This document shows positions 1 to 5,840 of a stretch of DNA of 15,028 bases, piece by piece; within the stretch, counting starts at the first letter, position 1, and each line of letters begins with the position of its first letter. Below the pieces are notes generated by a model. The model did no database searches, had not been told where the DNA came from, and saw only the letters and a list, made by a program, of their open reading frames with translations. The position numbers were made by a program, and so were the translations under genes. The DNA is from JALQUL01 sp040382935 (lineage in GTDB: Bacteria; Pseudomonadota; Gammaproteobacteria; Burkholderiales; Burkholderiaceae_C), in the NCBI GenBank assembly GCA_040382935.1, contig JBEIEP010000053.1, positions 1-15,028 on the forward strand, in the 5' to 3' direction.

Positions 1-52
1 ATATGCAGGATTATTGGGAGTGGCGTGAGGCCAGCGTGGGGCAACGTGCGGC

Positions 53-86
53 GCTAGAAGTTCGCCCTGCAGGGCGAACTTCTAGC
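53..86. repeat. Perfect 34-bp palindrome (extragenic inverted repeat)
   Basis: The left arm gctagaagttcgccctg (53-69) is followed immediately by its exact reverse complement (70-86), with no spacer and a PstI-type CTGCAG at the centre. A shorter outer pair, ggcgc (50-54) and gcgcc (91-95), partly overlaps and could extend the stem with an offset. In RNA it would fold into a very stable hairpin from either strand. No U-run follows on either side, so a canonical intrinsic terminator is not supported, although it may still end or protect a transcript from an upstream gene. It lies about 180 bp upstream of the eda remnant. The palindrome is certain; its role is not. Confidence 0.85.
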
Positions 87-263
87 CTGAGCGCCGTGGG
101 TTAAATTCAAACCAAACTCAAAGGAATACGGCTTGATCTGTTGAACTGAATTTGCAGCAAAATTGGGACTTGACTATCGGTAACTCTGAACGTGTTTTCA
201 CTAAGAAACCCGTTTGATACTGATTCGTAACTAAGTTGCCACTATGACAAAAATCAAGCCTTA
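87..263. other. Non-coding stretch upstream of the eda remnant
   Basis: No convincing gene is visible. A weak plus-strand promoter-like pair, TTGACT at 170-175 and TGTTTT at 193-198 (17-bp spacing), could have driven eda, but the -10 match is poor. A ten-codon frame starting with ATG at 244 ends at 273, just inside the start of the eda stub in another frame. I see no good ribosome binding site before position 264. Confidence 0.4.
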
Positions 264-446
264 TTGGGGATAACCCAGCCCATCACCAAGTGCAGCCCCC
301 AATTGTCGGCCATCGTGATGCAGGATGCGCCGGCTATACCGGTGATCGTGATTCGCGACCTGGCACACGTGGTGCCACTGGCGCGGGCCTTGGTTGCAGG
401 TGGGACTCGAATGCTGGAGTTAACACTGCGCACACCAGTGGCTTTG
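264..446 (+). pseudogene. eda: Truncated eda: 5' part of KDPG/KHG aldolase, cut off by an IS remnant
   Basis: Intact Eda cleaves 2-keto-3-deoxy-6-phosphogluconate to pyruvate and glyceraldehyde-3-phosphate, the last step of the Entner-Doudoroff pathway. The translated stub carries the family's first beta-alpha unit: APAIPVIVIRDLAHVVPLAR, then ALVAGGTRMLELTLRTP. This includes the glutamate of the LELTLRT motif that corresponds to the catalytic Glu45 of E. coli Eda. Similarity stops near 436-446; the frame then runs through antisense IS sequence to a stop at 525-527. About three quarters of the family's usual 205-215 residues, including the Schiff-base lysine, are missing, so the product cannot be active. 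No ATG is available upstream. TTG at 264 is the most likely start; ATG at 318 would leave only four residues before the first strand. The family call is fairly sure; the exact breakpoint is uncertain by about 10 bp. Confidence 0.8.
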
Positions 447-680
447 GTCGCTGTCCTGATGCAATTGCACAATGTGGTGCAGCAACTTCACATTGTCTTG
501 CGCGCGGGCACTGGGAGCACGATCTAACCAGTCGTAATTACCACTGGTGCTCACTTTGAGGGTTTTACACATGGTGCGTACTGGTGGTTCGGCCTGATTC
601 GCTTTTACGCGTTTGTAGACGTAGTGGACGTCTTCTCGCTCTTGCCGGCGAACTTGGGCCTGCCTTTGCCAAGATGTCAC
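440..680 (-). pseudogene. IS3-family transposase OrfB, N-terminal fragment
   Basis: The frame reads VKANQAEPPVRTMCKTLKVS, then TSGNYDWLDRAPSARAQDNV and a segment ending IVQLHQDSDQ. This is the typical N-terminal region of IS3 OrfB, the helix-turn-helix-like part before the rve integrase core. It stops where the family would continue with the conserved Y-G-x-P-R-I segment, so the whole DDE catalytic domain is lost. In intact elements OrfB is made as an OrfAB fusion by programmed -1 frameshifting, and the overlap with orfA here is consistent with that layout. It cannot encode an active transposase. Confidence 0.75.
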
Positions 681-918
681 GCTTTATCTGTACTTGCCGC
701 AGCTCGACCAGTTCCTTGCGTTCCCGGGCATTCAACGCGGCTGCATCGGCGCTCAGGCGTGCCGGGCTACTGCCCCGGGCTTGGCGCACCCAACCCAAAA
801 CACTGGTGGTGTGGCAGCCAAATTCCTTAGACAGTTCACTAGGCTTTCGCCCGCTACGAACCAATTCGACCATCTGGTCACGAAACGCTTGCGCATAGCG
901 AGGGGCTTTATTATGCAT
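565..918 (-). pseudogene. IS3-family transposase OrfA (helix-turn-helix), degraded
   Basis: The first 85 or so residues match the OrfA type. An N-terminal HTH_Tnp_1-like domain carries YAQAFRDQMVELVRSGRKPS, then ELSKEFGCHTTSVLGWVRQA, followed by a short basic/Ala-rich stretch and the end of the coiled coil, QIKRDILAKA. The usual leucine-zipper segment between ELVELR and the RDILAKA motif looks shortened by several residues compared with the family pattern. After about residue 86 the frame leaves family similarity, and the OrfB reading continues in another frame. The ATG at 918 lies about 50 bp from the retained IS end, as expected. It may still make a DNA-binding OrfA-like peptide, but with orfB truncated the element is dead. 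Confidence 0.7.
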
Positions 919-970
919 TTGGGACTCTTTCTTTCAGGGAGAAAGTGTCCGCGAAAAAGGGGTAACTTCA

Positions 971-1018
971 CAATGATCACGGTTAGCAGGTCACATTTGT
1001 CGGTATTTTTCCCCAATC
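971..1018. other. Junction between IS end and catabolic operon 3' end
   Basis: This 48-bp spacer separates the retained IS terminus from the stop codon of the DUF2783 gene. I find no clear intrinsic terminator for the minus-strand operon here, nor any remaining piece of eda. The IS may have replaced the original downstream flank. Confidence 0.4.
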
Positions 1019-1225
1019 TCACAAAGTGGCTGCTGCACCATCGGGGCGGGCGATGGCCAAGGCCTCCTTAAGTACCGATAACTCGCCAATATGATTGGCC
1101 AGCGTCAATACCAGTTTGGCGTTCATTAGCGCGGCCTGTTCATCGCTCAAGTCGCGCTGACTTTGAATAAGCACCTCATAGAACGCATCGATATGGGCAA
1201 TGTTGGGGTGGGTTATCAGCGGCAT
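1019..1225 (-). CDS. DUF2783 family small protein
   Basis: This 68-residue protein has the look of the DUF2783 family: a conserved start (MPLITHPNIAHIDAFYEVLI), then QRDLSDEQAALMNAKLVLTL and ANHIGELSVLKEALAIAR. It is predicted to be a small, all-helical soluble protein. The function is not known; from memory, such genes commonly sit beside PheA/TfdB-type flavin monooxygenases, as here, so a role as a partner or stability factor of the hydroxylase is plausible but only inferred. It follows the monooxygenase gene by 30 bp on the same strand and is the last gene of the operon. No strong Shine-Dalgarno is visible before ATG at 1225. The IS remnant begins 48 bp beyond its stop. Confidence 0.75.
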   Translation of the reverse strand: MPLITHPNIAHIDAFYEVLIQSQRDLSDEQAALMNAKLVLTLANHIGELSVLKEALAIARPDGAAATL

Positions 1226-1255
1226 ATTGGAATTGCAAACAGGATGTTATGGGCC

Positions 1256-2869
1256 TTAATCGACGCCTATGGCCAGACATTGGCGGCAGGCCGCGTGAAC
1301 TTTATCCCAGTCCAGTTGTCGCCAGCGGGCAGCCACGTGGTGGTCGGGGCGAATCAGGTAACAGGTGCCGGGGTGCCCATCGTATCGCTCCGTCAGTACA
1401 CCGGTGGGATCACCAAGTTCTGCCCCCACCCGCAACACCCGCACCGCACTGGTCGCCTGATGGGTCTGAGAGGTGTCATCGCTAAACCACAACAAGGTAA
1501 AGCCAGACCCTAGTAGGTCGAGTAACCAACCGGCTTGGCCATTGTGCTCAACCGGTGCGTCAGCGCAGGCTGTGCCCGGCCGCATGCTTGACTCAAAATC
1601 AGCGTCATCGCCGGTATTCAAGGGCGAGCCCAAATAAGGCGTTGGTGTGGACAAACGGCCACTGTTCACCATAGGTCTTGCGAAGGCATGGTGCCGCGCC
1701 AGTTGCAAGGCAGCATCCCGAAAATAGCGACTGGAGCGGCTTTTTGGCGTAATAAAATCAGTCGACCGGGTGGAGTTGAGCAGGTTTTCATCCGCCGCCA
1801 CGGTCCTTTCGTCGTGGTAGCTGTCAAGCAAAGCCTGGTTGGCCAGTCCCTTTTCCACAAAGGCGATCTTCCAGATTAAATTGTCGACGTCTTGCACCCC
1901 GGTATTGGCGCCGCGCGCGCCAAATGGCGACACCTGATGGGCGCTGTCACCCGCAAAAAACACCCGCCCGTGCCGCATTTGCTCAATACGGCGACAGGCA
2001 AATTGGTAGACCGAAACCCATTCCAGTTCAAATTCAGTGTCTTGGCCCAACATGGCCTTTAAGCGCGGGATTACGTTCTCAGGCTTTTTTTCTTCGACCG
2101 GGTCGGCATCCCATCCGAGCTGAAAATCGATGCGCCAAACGTCGTTCGCCTGCTTGTGTAGCAACACCGATTGATTCGGATGAAAAGGCGGGTCAAACCA
2201 AAACCACCGCTCGGTAGGGAAATCGGCCTTCATGACCACATCAGCAATCAAAAACCTGTCTTGAAAGGCCTGACCCACAAAGGGGACACCGAGTATCTTG
2301 CGCACATCGCTGTTGGCACCGTCGCAGGCCAGCACCCACAGGGCCTGGGTTTCAAACCGACCGTCGGGGGTCTCTACCGTCAGTTGTACATGGTCGGCCT
2401 GCTGGCGCACATCAACCACCTTGTGCTTCCAACGCAGCTCAACCCGTGGATGGGCCTGACACGCCTCCACCAAAGCCTGTTCGATGTAATACTGCTGCAG
2501 GTTGATCATGGCCGGATTCTTGTGGTGGGCCTGTGGCAACAAATCAAACTGGTACACCAACTCCTCGCGCTGAAACACCTTTCCCACTTTCCAGCAAATC
2601 CCTTGGGCGATCAAGTCCTTGGCGATCCCTAATCGGTCCCACACTTCCAGCGTGCGTTTGGCATAGCACACCGCGCGTGAGCCGATACTCACCGTGTTGT
2701 TGTCGTCCAGCACCACCACATTGAGCCCTCTGTGGGCCGCCTCCAGCGCCGCAGTCAAGCCTATGGGGCCCGCGCCTACCACAACCACCGCATGACGCTG
2801 TGGACGCCCGCTGGCTTGCTCGGCGCTTTGAGCGTAGGCAAACTCTTGGTAAGAATAGGTACTGAGCAT
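1256..2869 (-). CDS. FAD-dependent aromatic monooxygenase (PheA/TfdB/MhpA-like)
   Basis: This is a class A flavoprotein hydroxylase of 537 residues, probably using NAD(P)H and O2 to hydroxylate a phenolic ring in the cytosol. The sequence shows the three group motifs: the dinucleotide fold VVVVGAGPIGLTAALEAAHR (GxGxxG at about 32-37), the ACDGANSDVR motif (DG at about 183-184), and the FAD-ribityl GD motif GRVFFAGDSAHQVSPFGARG (about 301-320). The C-terminal thioredoxin-like region is present but divergent, and the total length fits the family. I chose ATG at 2869 (MLSTYSYQEF), because homologues begin this way; a start at 2905 would overlap the upstream VOC gene. Its start lies 7 bp after the VOC stop with no clear ribosome site, suggesting translational coupling. 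The substrate is not readable from sequence. 3-hydroxyphenylacetate or another meta-hydroxylated aromatic acid is a guess from the neighbouring fumarylacetoacetase. Confidence 0.85.
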   Translation of the reverse strand: MLSTYSYQEFAYAQSAEQASGRPQRHAVVVVGAGPIGLTAALEAAHRGLNVVVLDDNNTVSIGSRAVCYAKRTLEVWDRLGIAKDLIAQGICWKVGKVFQREELVYQFDLLPQAHHKNPAMINLQQYYIEQALVEACQAHPRVELRWKHKVVDVRQQADHVQLTVETPDGRFETQALWVLACDGANSDVRKILGVPFVGQAFQDRFLIADVVMKADFPTERWFWFDPPFHPNQSVLLHKQANDVWRIDFQLGWDADPVEEKKPENVIPRLKAMLGQDTEFELEWVSVYQFACRRIEQMRHGRVFFAGDSAHQVSPFGARGANTGVQDVDNLIWKIAFVEKGLANQALLDSYHDERTVAADENLLNSTRSTDFITPKSRSSRYFRDAALQLARHHAFARPMVNSGRLSTPTPYLGSPLNTGDDADFESSMRPGTACADAPVEHNGQAGWLLDLLGSGFTLLWFSDDTSQTHQATSAVRVLRVGAELGDPTGVLTERYDGHPGTCYLIRPDHHVAARWRQLDWDKVHAACRQCLAIGVD

Positions 2870-2876
2870 GGGCCAA

Positions 2877-3407
2877 CTAAGCGGCGTGATGCAACCAATT
2901 CGCATGCCGAGGCGCAGAACGTGTTAGCGCCCACTCCTCCAGCATGGCCCATTTCACGTCGTTCAGTTTTTCGGCCATCTCTGCCGTGCTGGTGTTGGTG
3001 GCCAACTCCAACCTATGCCCATTGGGGTCGAAAAAATAAATCGACTTGAAAATCGTGTGGTTGGTAGGGCCCACTACCTCAATACCTTTGGCGCGTAGGT
3101 GGTTCATGGTGTGCGTCAACTCGGCTTCGCTGGCCACCTCAAAAGCAATGTGCTGTACCCATTCTGGCGTATTGGTGTCGCGCCCCATAGGCGGTGAATG
3201 AGGGATTTCAAAAAAGGCCAGTACATTGCCCGCTCCGGCGTCCAGGAAAACGTGCATATAGGGGTCGGGGGCTCCTGTCGATGGCACATTGTTTTCTGCA
3301 ATGGCCAGCACGAAGTCCATGCCCAAGTGTTCTTTGTACCAAAGCACGGTTTCCTTGGCGTCTTTGCACCTATAGGCCACGTGATGGATTTTTTGTATGA
3401 GTGGCAT
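2877..3407 (-). CDS. VOC-superfamily (glyoxalase/extradiol dioxygenase fold) protein
   Basis: This 176-residue protein has two beta-alpha-beta-beta-beta modules, typical of the vicinal oxygen chelate fold. Module 1 begins IQKIHHVAYRCKDAKETVLW and contains VLAFFEIPHS. Module 2 contains WVQHIAFEVASEAELTHTMN, then KSIYFFDPNGHRLELAT. Candidate metal ligands are His9 (or His8), Glu67, His86 and Glu134, the H/E/H/E set of glyoxalase I-like enzymes; dioxygenases of this fold use a His/His/Glu set. It may thus be a ring-cleavage dioxygenase, an isomerase or a lyase, and sequence alone does not decide. ATG at 3407 is preceded by a good AAGGAAAA ribosome site; the frame is open further upstream but there it lies antisense to no usable start and inside fahA. 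It sits 22 bp after fumarylacetoacetase and 7 bp before the monooxygenase, pointing to a shared pathway. Confidence 0.8.
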   Translation of the reverse strand: MPLIQKIHHVAYRCKDAKETVLWYKEHLGMDFVLAIAENNVPSTGAPDPYMHVFLDAGAGNVLAFFEIPHSPPMGRDTNTPEWVQHIAFEVASEAELTHTMNHLRAKGIEVVGPTNHTIFKSIYFFDPNGHRLELATNTSTAEMAEKLNDVKWAMLEEWALTRSAPRHANWLHHAA

Positions 3408-3429
3408 ACGCTTTTCCTTTCGATCTTTT

Positions 3430-4770
3430 TTAAACTCCGGCCGGTGCGGCCTGCACAGTGCCGCGCACCTGGCCCAAGCTAATAGAGACGAACCCGCTGG
3501 CACGGCAGCGGCCCTGCATGACAACGCTGTCGCCATCTTGCAAAAAGCTGCGTTGCTCGCCGTTGGGCAGGGTAAAGGGAACACGCCCGCCCTGGCTTAA
3601 CTCCAGCAGGGAACCGGCCTGCTGGGCGCTTGGGCCAGAAAGCGTTCCGGTGCCAAAGAGATCACCACTTTGCAGATTACAACCGCCCACCGTGTGATGC
3701 GCCACAAGTTGGGCCAGCGTCCAGTAGGCGCTACTGGGGTACTCAGATTGGCTCAACTCCGCTGGAGCGAGGCCATCGCTGCGCATGGCCTCTGTTTGCA
3801 GCGATACGGTCAAATCAACGGCAATCGCGCCAGCATCGCTGTTGCTCTGGCTATGCAAATACGGCAGGGGTGACGGATCACCCGGATCGCGTACAAAAGG
3901 CCGCCTAAAGGGGGCCAGGGCTTCCATAGTAACTATCCATGGCGAGATGGACGTTGCAAAATTCTTTGCCAAAAATGGGCCCAGTGGCTGGTACTCCCAG
4001 GCTTGTAAGTCACGCGCTGACCAGTCGTTGAGTAAACACACACCAAACAAATGCTGCTCGGCCTGGGCCATGGTCACGGGCTGGCCTTGGGGGTTGCCCT
4101 GCGCAACAAACGCGCCCAGCTCTAGCTCGTAGTCCAGCCGCTGACTAGGGCCCAGCACCGGGATGCCGTCGCTAACGGGCTTTTGTCCATTGGGCCGCAC
4201 CACCGGGGTATCGCTCACCACGATAGACGAACTACGGCCGTGGTAGCCAATGGGCACCCATTTGTAGTTGGGCAGCAAAGGCTGGTCGGGGCGGAACAAT
4301 TGGCCCACGGCGCGCGCATGGTGGATGCCCGTATAAAAATCCGTGTAATCGCCAATGGCGCACGGCATCACCATCGCTGCCTGGGCCATAGGTACCAAAT
4401 GAGGCCTAAGGTTATCGGCCAATTCACTACCCACCCGCAATGCGCGCGACAAGGCCACACGCACCGCTCGTCGAATAGCCGGAGCGCTTTGCATATAGCC
4501 CTTGAGGTCGCCCGCCGCCAGTTGGCTCCACGCCGTGTTGAGTAGCCGCGCACCACCCATGAGTGGCGCAGCAGCGCTTAAATCCAAAATGTGATCACCT
4601 ATGGCAACGCCTAGGGCGGGCGCCGACGCGGCACCTTCAGGATAGGCACGAATAAACCGGCCAAACGGCAGGTTTTGCACCGGAAAATCGGCCTCTGGCA
4701 GGTTGGCACTATCCACCCAGGACCTGAGCGCCGGGTCGTGTGTTTCGTCCAACGTGTTCGCGGCAGGCAT
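3430..4770 (-). CDS. fahA: Fumarylacetoacetase
   Basis: The enzyme hydrolyses fumarylacetoacetate to fumarate and acetoacetate, the final step of homogentisate breakdown. The 446-residue sequence has the N-terminal SH3-like domain (FGRFIRAYPEG, about 36-46) and the FAH catalytic domain. Residues matching the mouse enzyme are in register: DYTDFYTGIHHA (Asp144, His151), RLDYELELGAF (Glu215, Glu217), LNDWSARD (Asp249) and FLAKNFATSISPW (Lys269), with spacings equal to Asp126/His133 and Glu201/Asp233/Lys253. This separates it from short FAHD-type fumarylpyruvate or acylpyruvate hydrolases. The start ATG at 4770 lies 2 bp after the MBL stop, with GAAGGAAAA as ribosome site inside the end of the MBL gene, so the two genes are coupled. 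No homogentisate 1,2-dioxygenase or maleylacetoacetate isomerase is visible in this window. Confidence 0.93.
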   Translation of the reverse strand: MPAANTLDETHDPALRSWVDSANLPEADFPVQNLPFGRFIRAYPEGAASAPALGVAIGDHILDLSAAAPLMGGARLLNTAWSQLAAGDLKGYMQSAPAIRRAVRVALSRALRVGSELADNLRPHLVPMAQAAMVMPCAIGDYTDFYTGIHHARAVGQLFRPDQPLLPNYKWVPIGYHGRSSSIVVSDTPVVRPNGQKPVSDGIPVLGPSQRLDYELELGAFVAQGNPQGQPVTMAQAEQHLFGVCLLNDWSARDLQAWEYQPLGPFLAKNFATSISPWIVTMEALAPFRRPFVRDPGDPSPLPYLHSQSNSDAGAIAVDLTVSLQTEAMRSDGLAPAELSQSEYPSSAYWTLAQLVAHHTVGGCNLQSGDLFGTGTLSGPSAQQAGSLLELSQGGRVPFTLPNGEQRSFLQDGDSVVMQGRCRASGFVSISLGQVRGTVQAAPAGV

Positions 4771-4772
4771 GG

Positions 4773-5726
4773 CTATTTTCCTTCTAGCGACTGCCACATG
4801 GCGGCGTCGCGCTCTGCTGTCCAAATGCGCGGGTCAGGGTACTGCGTTGCTTCATCCAAGGCCCGGGTCACGTCAAACGGCAAGCAGTGGTCATAAATCA
4901 CCCAATGACCGTAGGTGGGTTTGAGATGGGCGTGGGTGGTTCTGTAAATGGCATTCAGATCGCTACCGGCCGCTACGCCCTCTTGAACTTTGGCATACAA
5001 GTCAGACACAAAGGCCCGTGTTCCGTCAATGCCCAATTTAACCATCTCTGGGCTGCTCAGTGCCGCACCGCGCCCTGGTACCAAGGCCACAGGATTCAAG
5101 GCGGCCACTTTATCCAAGGTGTGCGGCCAATCGTTGAAATAGGCATCTCCCGCATACGGGGTGGCGCCAAACTCCACCAAATCTCCGCTGAACAGAATCT
5201 TTTGCTGCGGTAACCAGACCACTGTATCGCCTTTGGTATGGCCGCGCCCCAGTTGCAAAATTTGCACCTCCAGTTGACCCAACCAAAGCGTCATCTTCCC
5301 GACAAAAGTCATCGTGGGCCATGTCAATCCAGGAATGGTTTCAACGGCTCTGAACAAACGAGGAAAGCGCTCGATCTCGCTTTTCATGTCAGCGCTACCG
5401 CGCTCTACGATCAAGTCGTAGGTGTCTTGGCTGGCGATGATGTGCTCACTTTGGTAAGCCGACGCGCCCAACACCCGCACCGCGTGGTAGTGGCTCATCA
5501 CCACGTACTTGATGGGCTTGTCGGTCACGGTTCTAATTTTGCGGATCACATCCTCTGCCATCACCGGGGTGGCCTGGGTATCAATCACCATGACTGCGTC
5601 GTCGCCAATCACCACGCCTGTGTTGGGGTCGCCCTCCGCCGTATAGGCGTAGGCGTTGTCTGACAGCTTGGTAAAGCTGACTTTCTTATCTTCCAGATCG
5701 GCCTGAGAGGCAAATGCTTTGGTCAT
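4773..5726 (-). CDS. MBL-fold metallo-hydrolase with altered HxHxDH motif
   Basis: This 317-residue protein has the metallo-beta-lactamase fold: an early VVIGDDAVMVIDTQATP strand-turn region (about 38-54), the metal loop YVVMSHYHAVRVLGAS (about 74-89), GRGHTKGDTVVWLP (about 160-173), LFSGDLVEFG (about 179-188) and a C-terminal IYDHCLPFDV. The first two histidines of HxHxDH are kept (79, 81), but the Asp-His pair is replaced by Val83-Arg84. His163 and Asp182 remain, so one metal site is probably intact and the second weakened or lost. I recall a betaproteobacterial subgroup with the same HAVR change, so this looks inherited and not a fresh mutation. It is the first gene of the operon, with CAGGAACACT before the ATG. 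The substrate is unknown; a thioester, lactone or ring-cleavage product of the pathway is possible. Confidence 0.85.
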   Translation of the reverse strand: MTKAFASQADLEDKKVSFTKLSDNAYAYTAEGDPNTGVVIGDDAVMVIDTQATPVMAEDVIRKIRTVTDKPIKYVVMSHYHAVRVLGASAYQSEHIIASQDTYDLIVERGSADMKSEIERFPRLFRAVETIPGLTWPTMTFVGKMTLWLGQLEVQILQLGRGHTKGDTVVWLPQQKILFSGDLVEFGATPYAGDAYFNDWPHTLDKVAALNPVALVPGRGAALSSPEMVKLGIDGTRAFVSDLYAKVQEGVAAGSDLNAIYRTTHAHLKPTYGHWVIYDHCLPFDVTRALDEATQYPDPRIWTAERDAAMWQSLEGK

Positions 5727-5740
5727 AGTGTTCCTGATAA

Positions 5741-5755
5741 TTTGTTAATAACAAA
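5741..5755. promoter_or_regulatory. Candidate operator: TTTGTTA-A-TAACAAA palindrome
   Basis: This is a perfect 7-1-7 inverted repeat lying 14 bp upstream of the MBL start codon. It covers the predicted -10 box of the catabolic operon (5745-5750), the position expected for a repressor operator. The divergent IclR-type gene is the natural candidate to bind it. The match is read directly from sequence; the binding is inferred. Confidence 0.6.
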
Positions 5756-5773
5756 CGAATTTGCAATTTTCAA
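5745..5773 (-). promoter_or_regulatory. Sigma-70-like promoter of the catabolic operon
   Basis: On the minus strand TTGAAA (5768-5773) is followed after exactly 17 bp by TATTAA (5745-5750). That is five of six matches to the -35 consensus and four of six to the -10 consensus, with ideal spacing. The predicted RNA start would lie close to the MBL ATG, leaving a short leader that still holds the CAGGAAC ribosome site. The -10 element is inside the 5741-5755 palindrome. Confidence 0.6.
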
Positions 5774-5793
5774 ATATTGTACCGAAAATTTCG
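5759..5793. promoter_or_regulatory. Secondary inverted repeats in the divergent control region
   Basis: Two further small inverted repeats lie between the divergent genes: ATTTG (5759-5763) with CAAAT (5771-5775), and CGAAA-A-TTTCG (5783-5793). The second resembles GGAAA-n-TTTCC-type IclR-family operators in layout. A weak plus-strand promoter, TTGCAA (5761-5766) with GAAAAT (5784-5789), would let one or both sites control iclR itself. This is suggestive only. Confidence 0.35.
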
Positions 5794-5840
5794 CTACCAT
5801 AGAGCACCTTTCCGATGTACCTTGCCCAACACCTGCCCTT

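Larger units (their letters stand above)
440..970 (-). mobile_element. IS3-family insertion sequence remnant, one end missing
   Basis: An orfA-like and an orfB-like transposase frame lie in IS3 order on the minus strand. The upstream (orfA-side) end appears to be kept: read on the minus strand it begins near 970 with TGAAGTTACCCC and runs through GCGGACACTTTC, resembling IS3-group terminal repeats that begin with TG. The opposite end is gone. The orfB frame stops about 80 residues in, and eda sequence begins at once. An intact IS3 element is about 1.2-1.5 kb; here about 530 bp remain. Because one terminus is missing, no target-site duplication can be checked. The junction with eda therefore records a deletion or recombination after insertion, not a simple insertion. 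Confidence 0.8.

Noticed and set aside
3..104. Short open frame on the plus strand through the palindrome, 33 codons from an ATG at position 3
   Set aside because: It reads across the whole palindrome, has no family resemblance and no visible ribosome site; it could be the tail of an upstream gene but nothing supports that.
244..273. Ten-codon frame (MTKIKPYWG) before eda, perhaps the real eda start with a frameshift
   Set aside because: A one-base frameshift would join it to the eda stub, but there is no family support for that N-terminus and no good ribosome site. TTG at 264 is simpler.
584..1071. Overlapping plus-strand open frames across the IS and operon end
   Set aside because: They are antisense to the IS transposase frames, are low-complexity in character and resemble no protein family.
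3408..3584. Upstream extension of the VOC gene by 59 residues
   Set aside because: It lies in the end of fahA in another frame; ATG at 3407 has a strong ribosome site and matches the fold's first strand.
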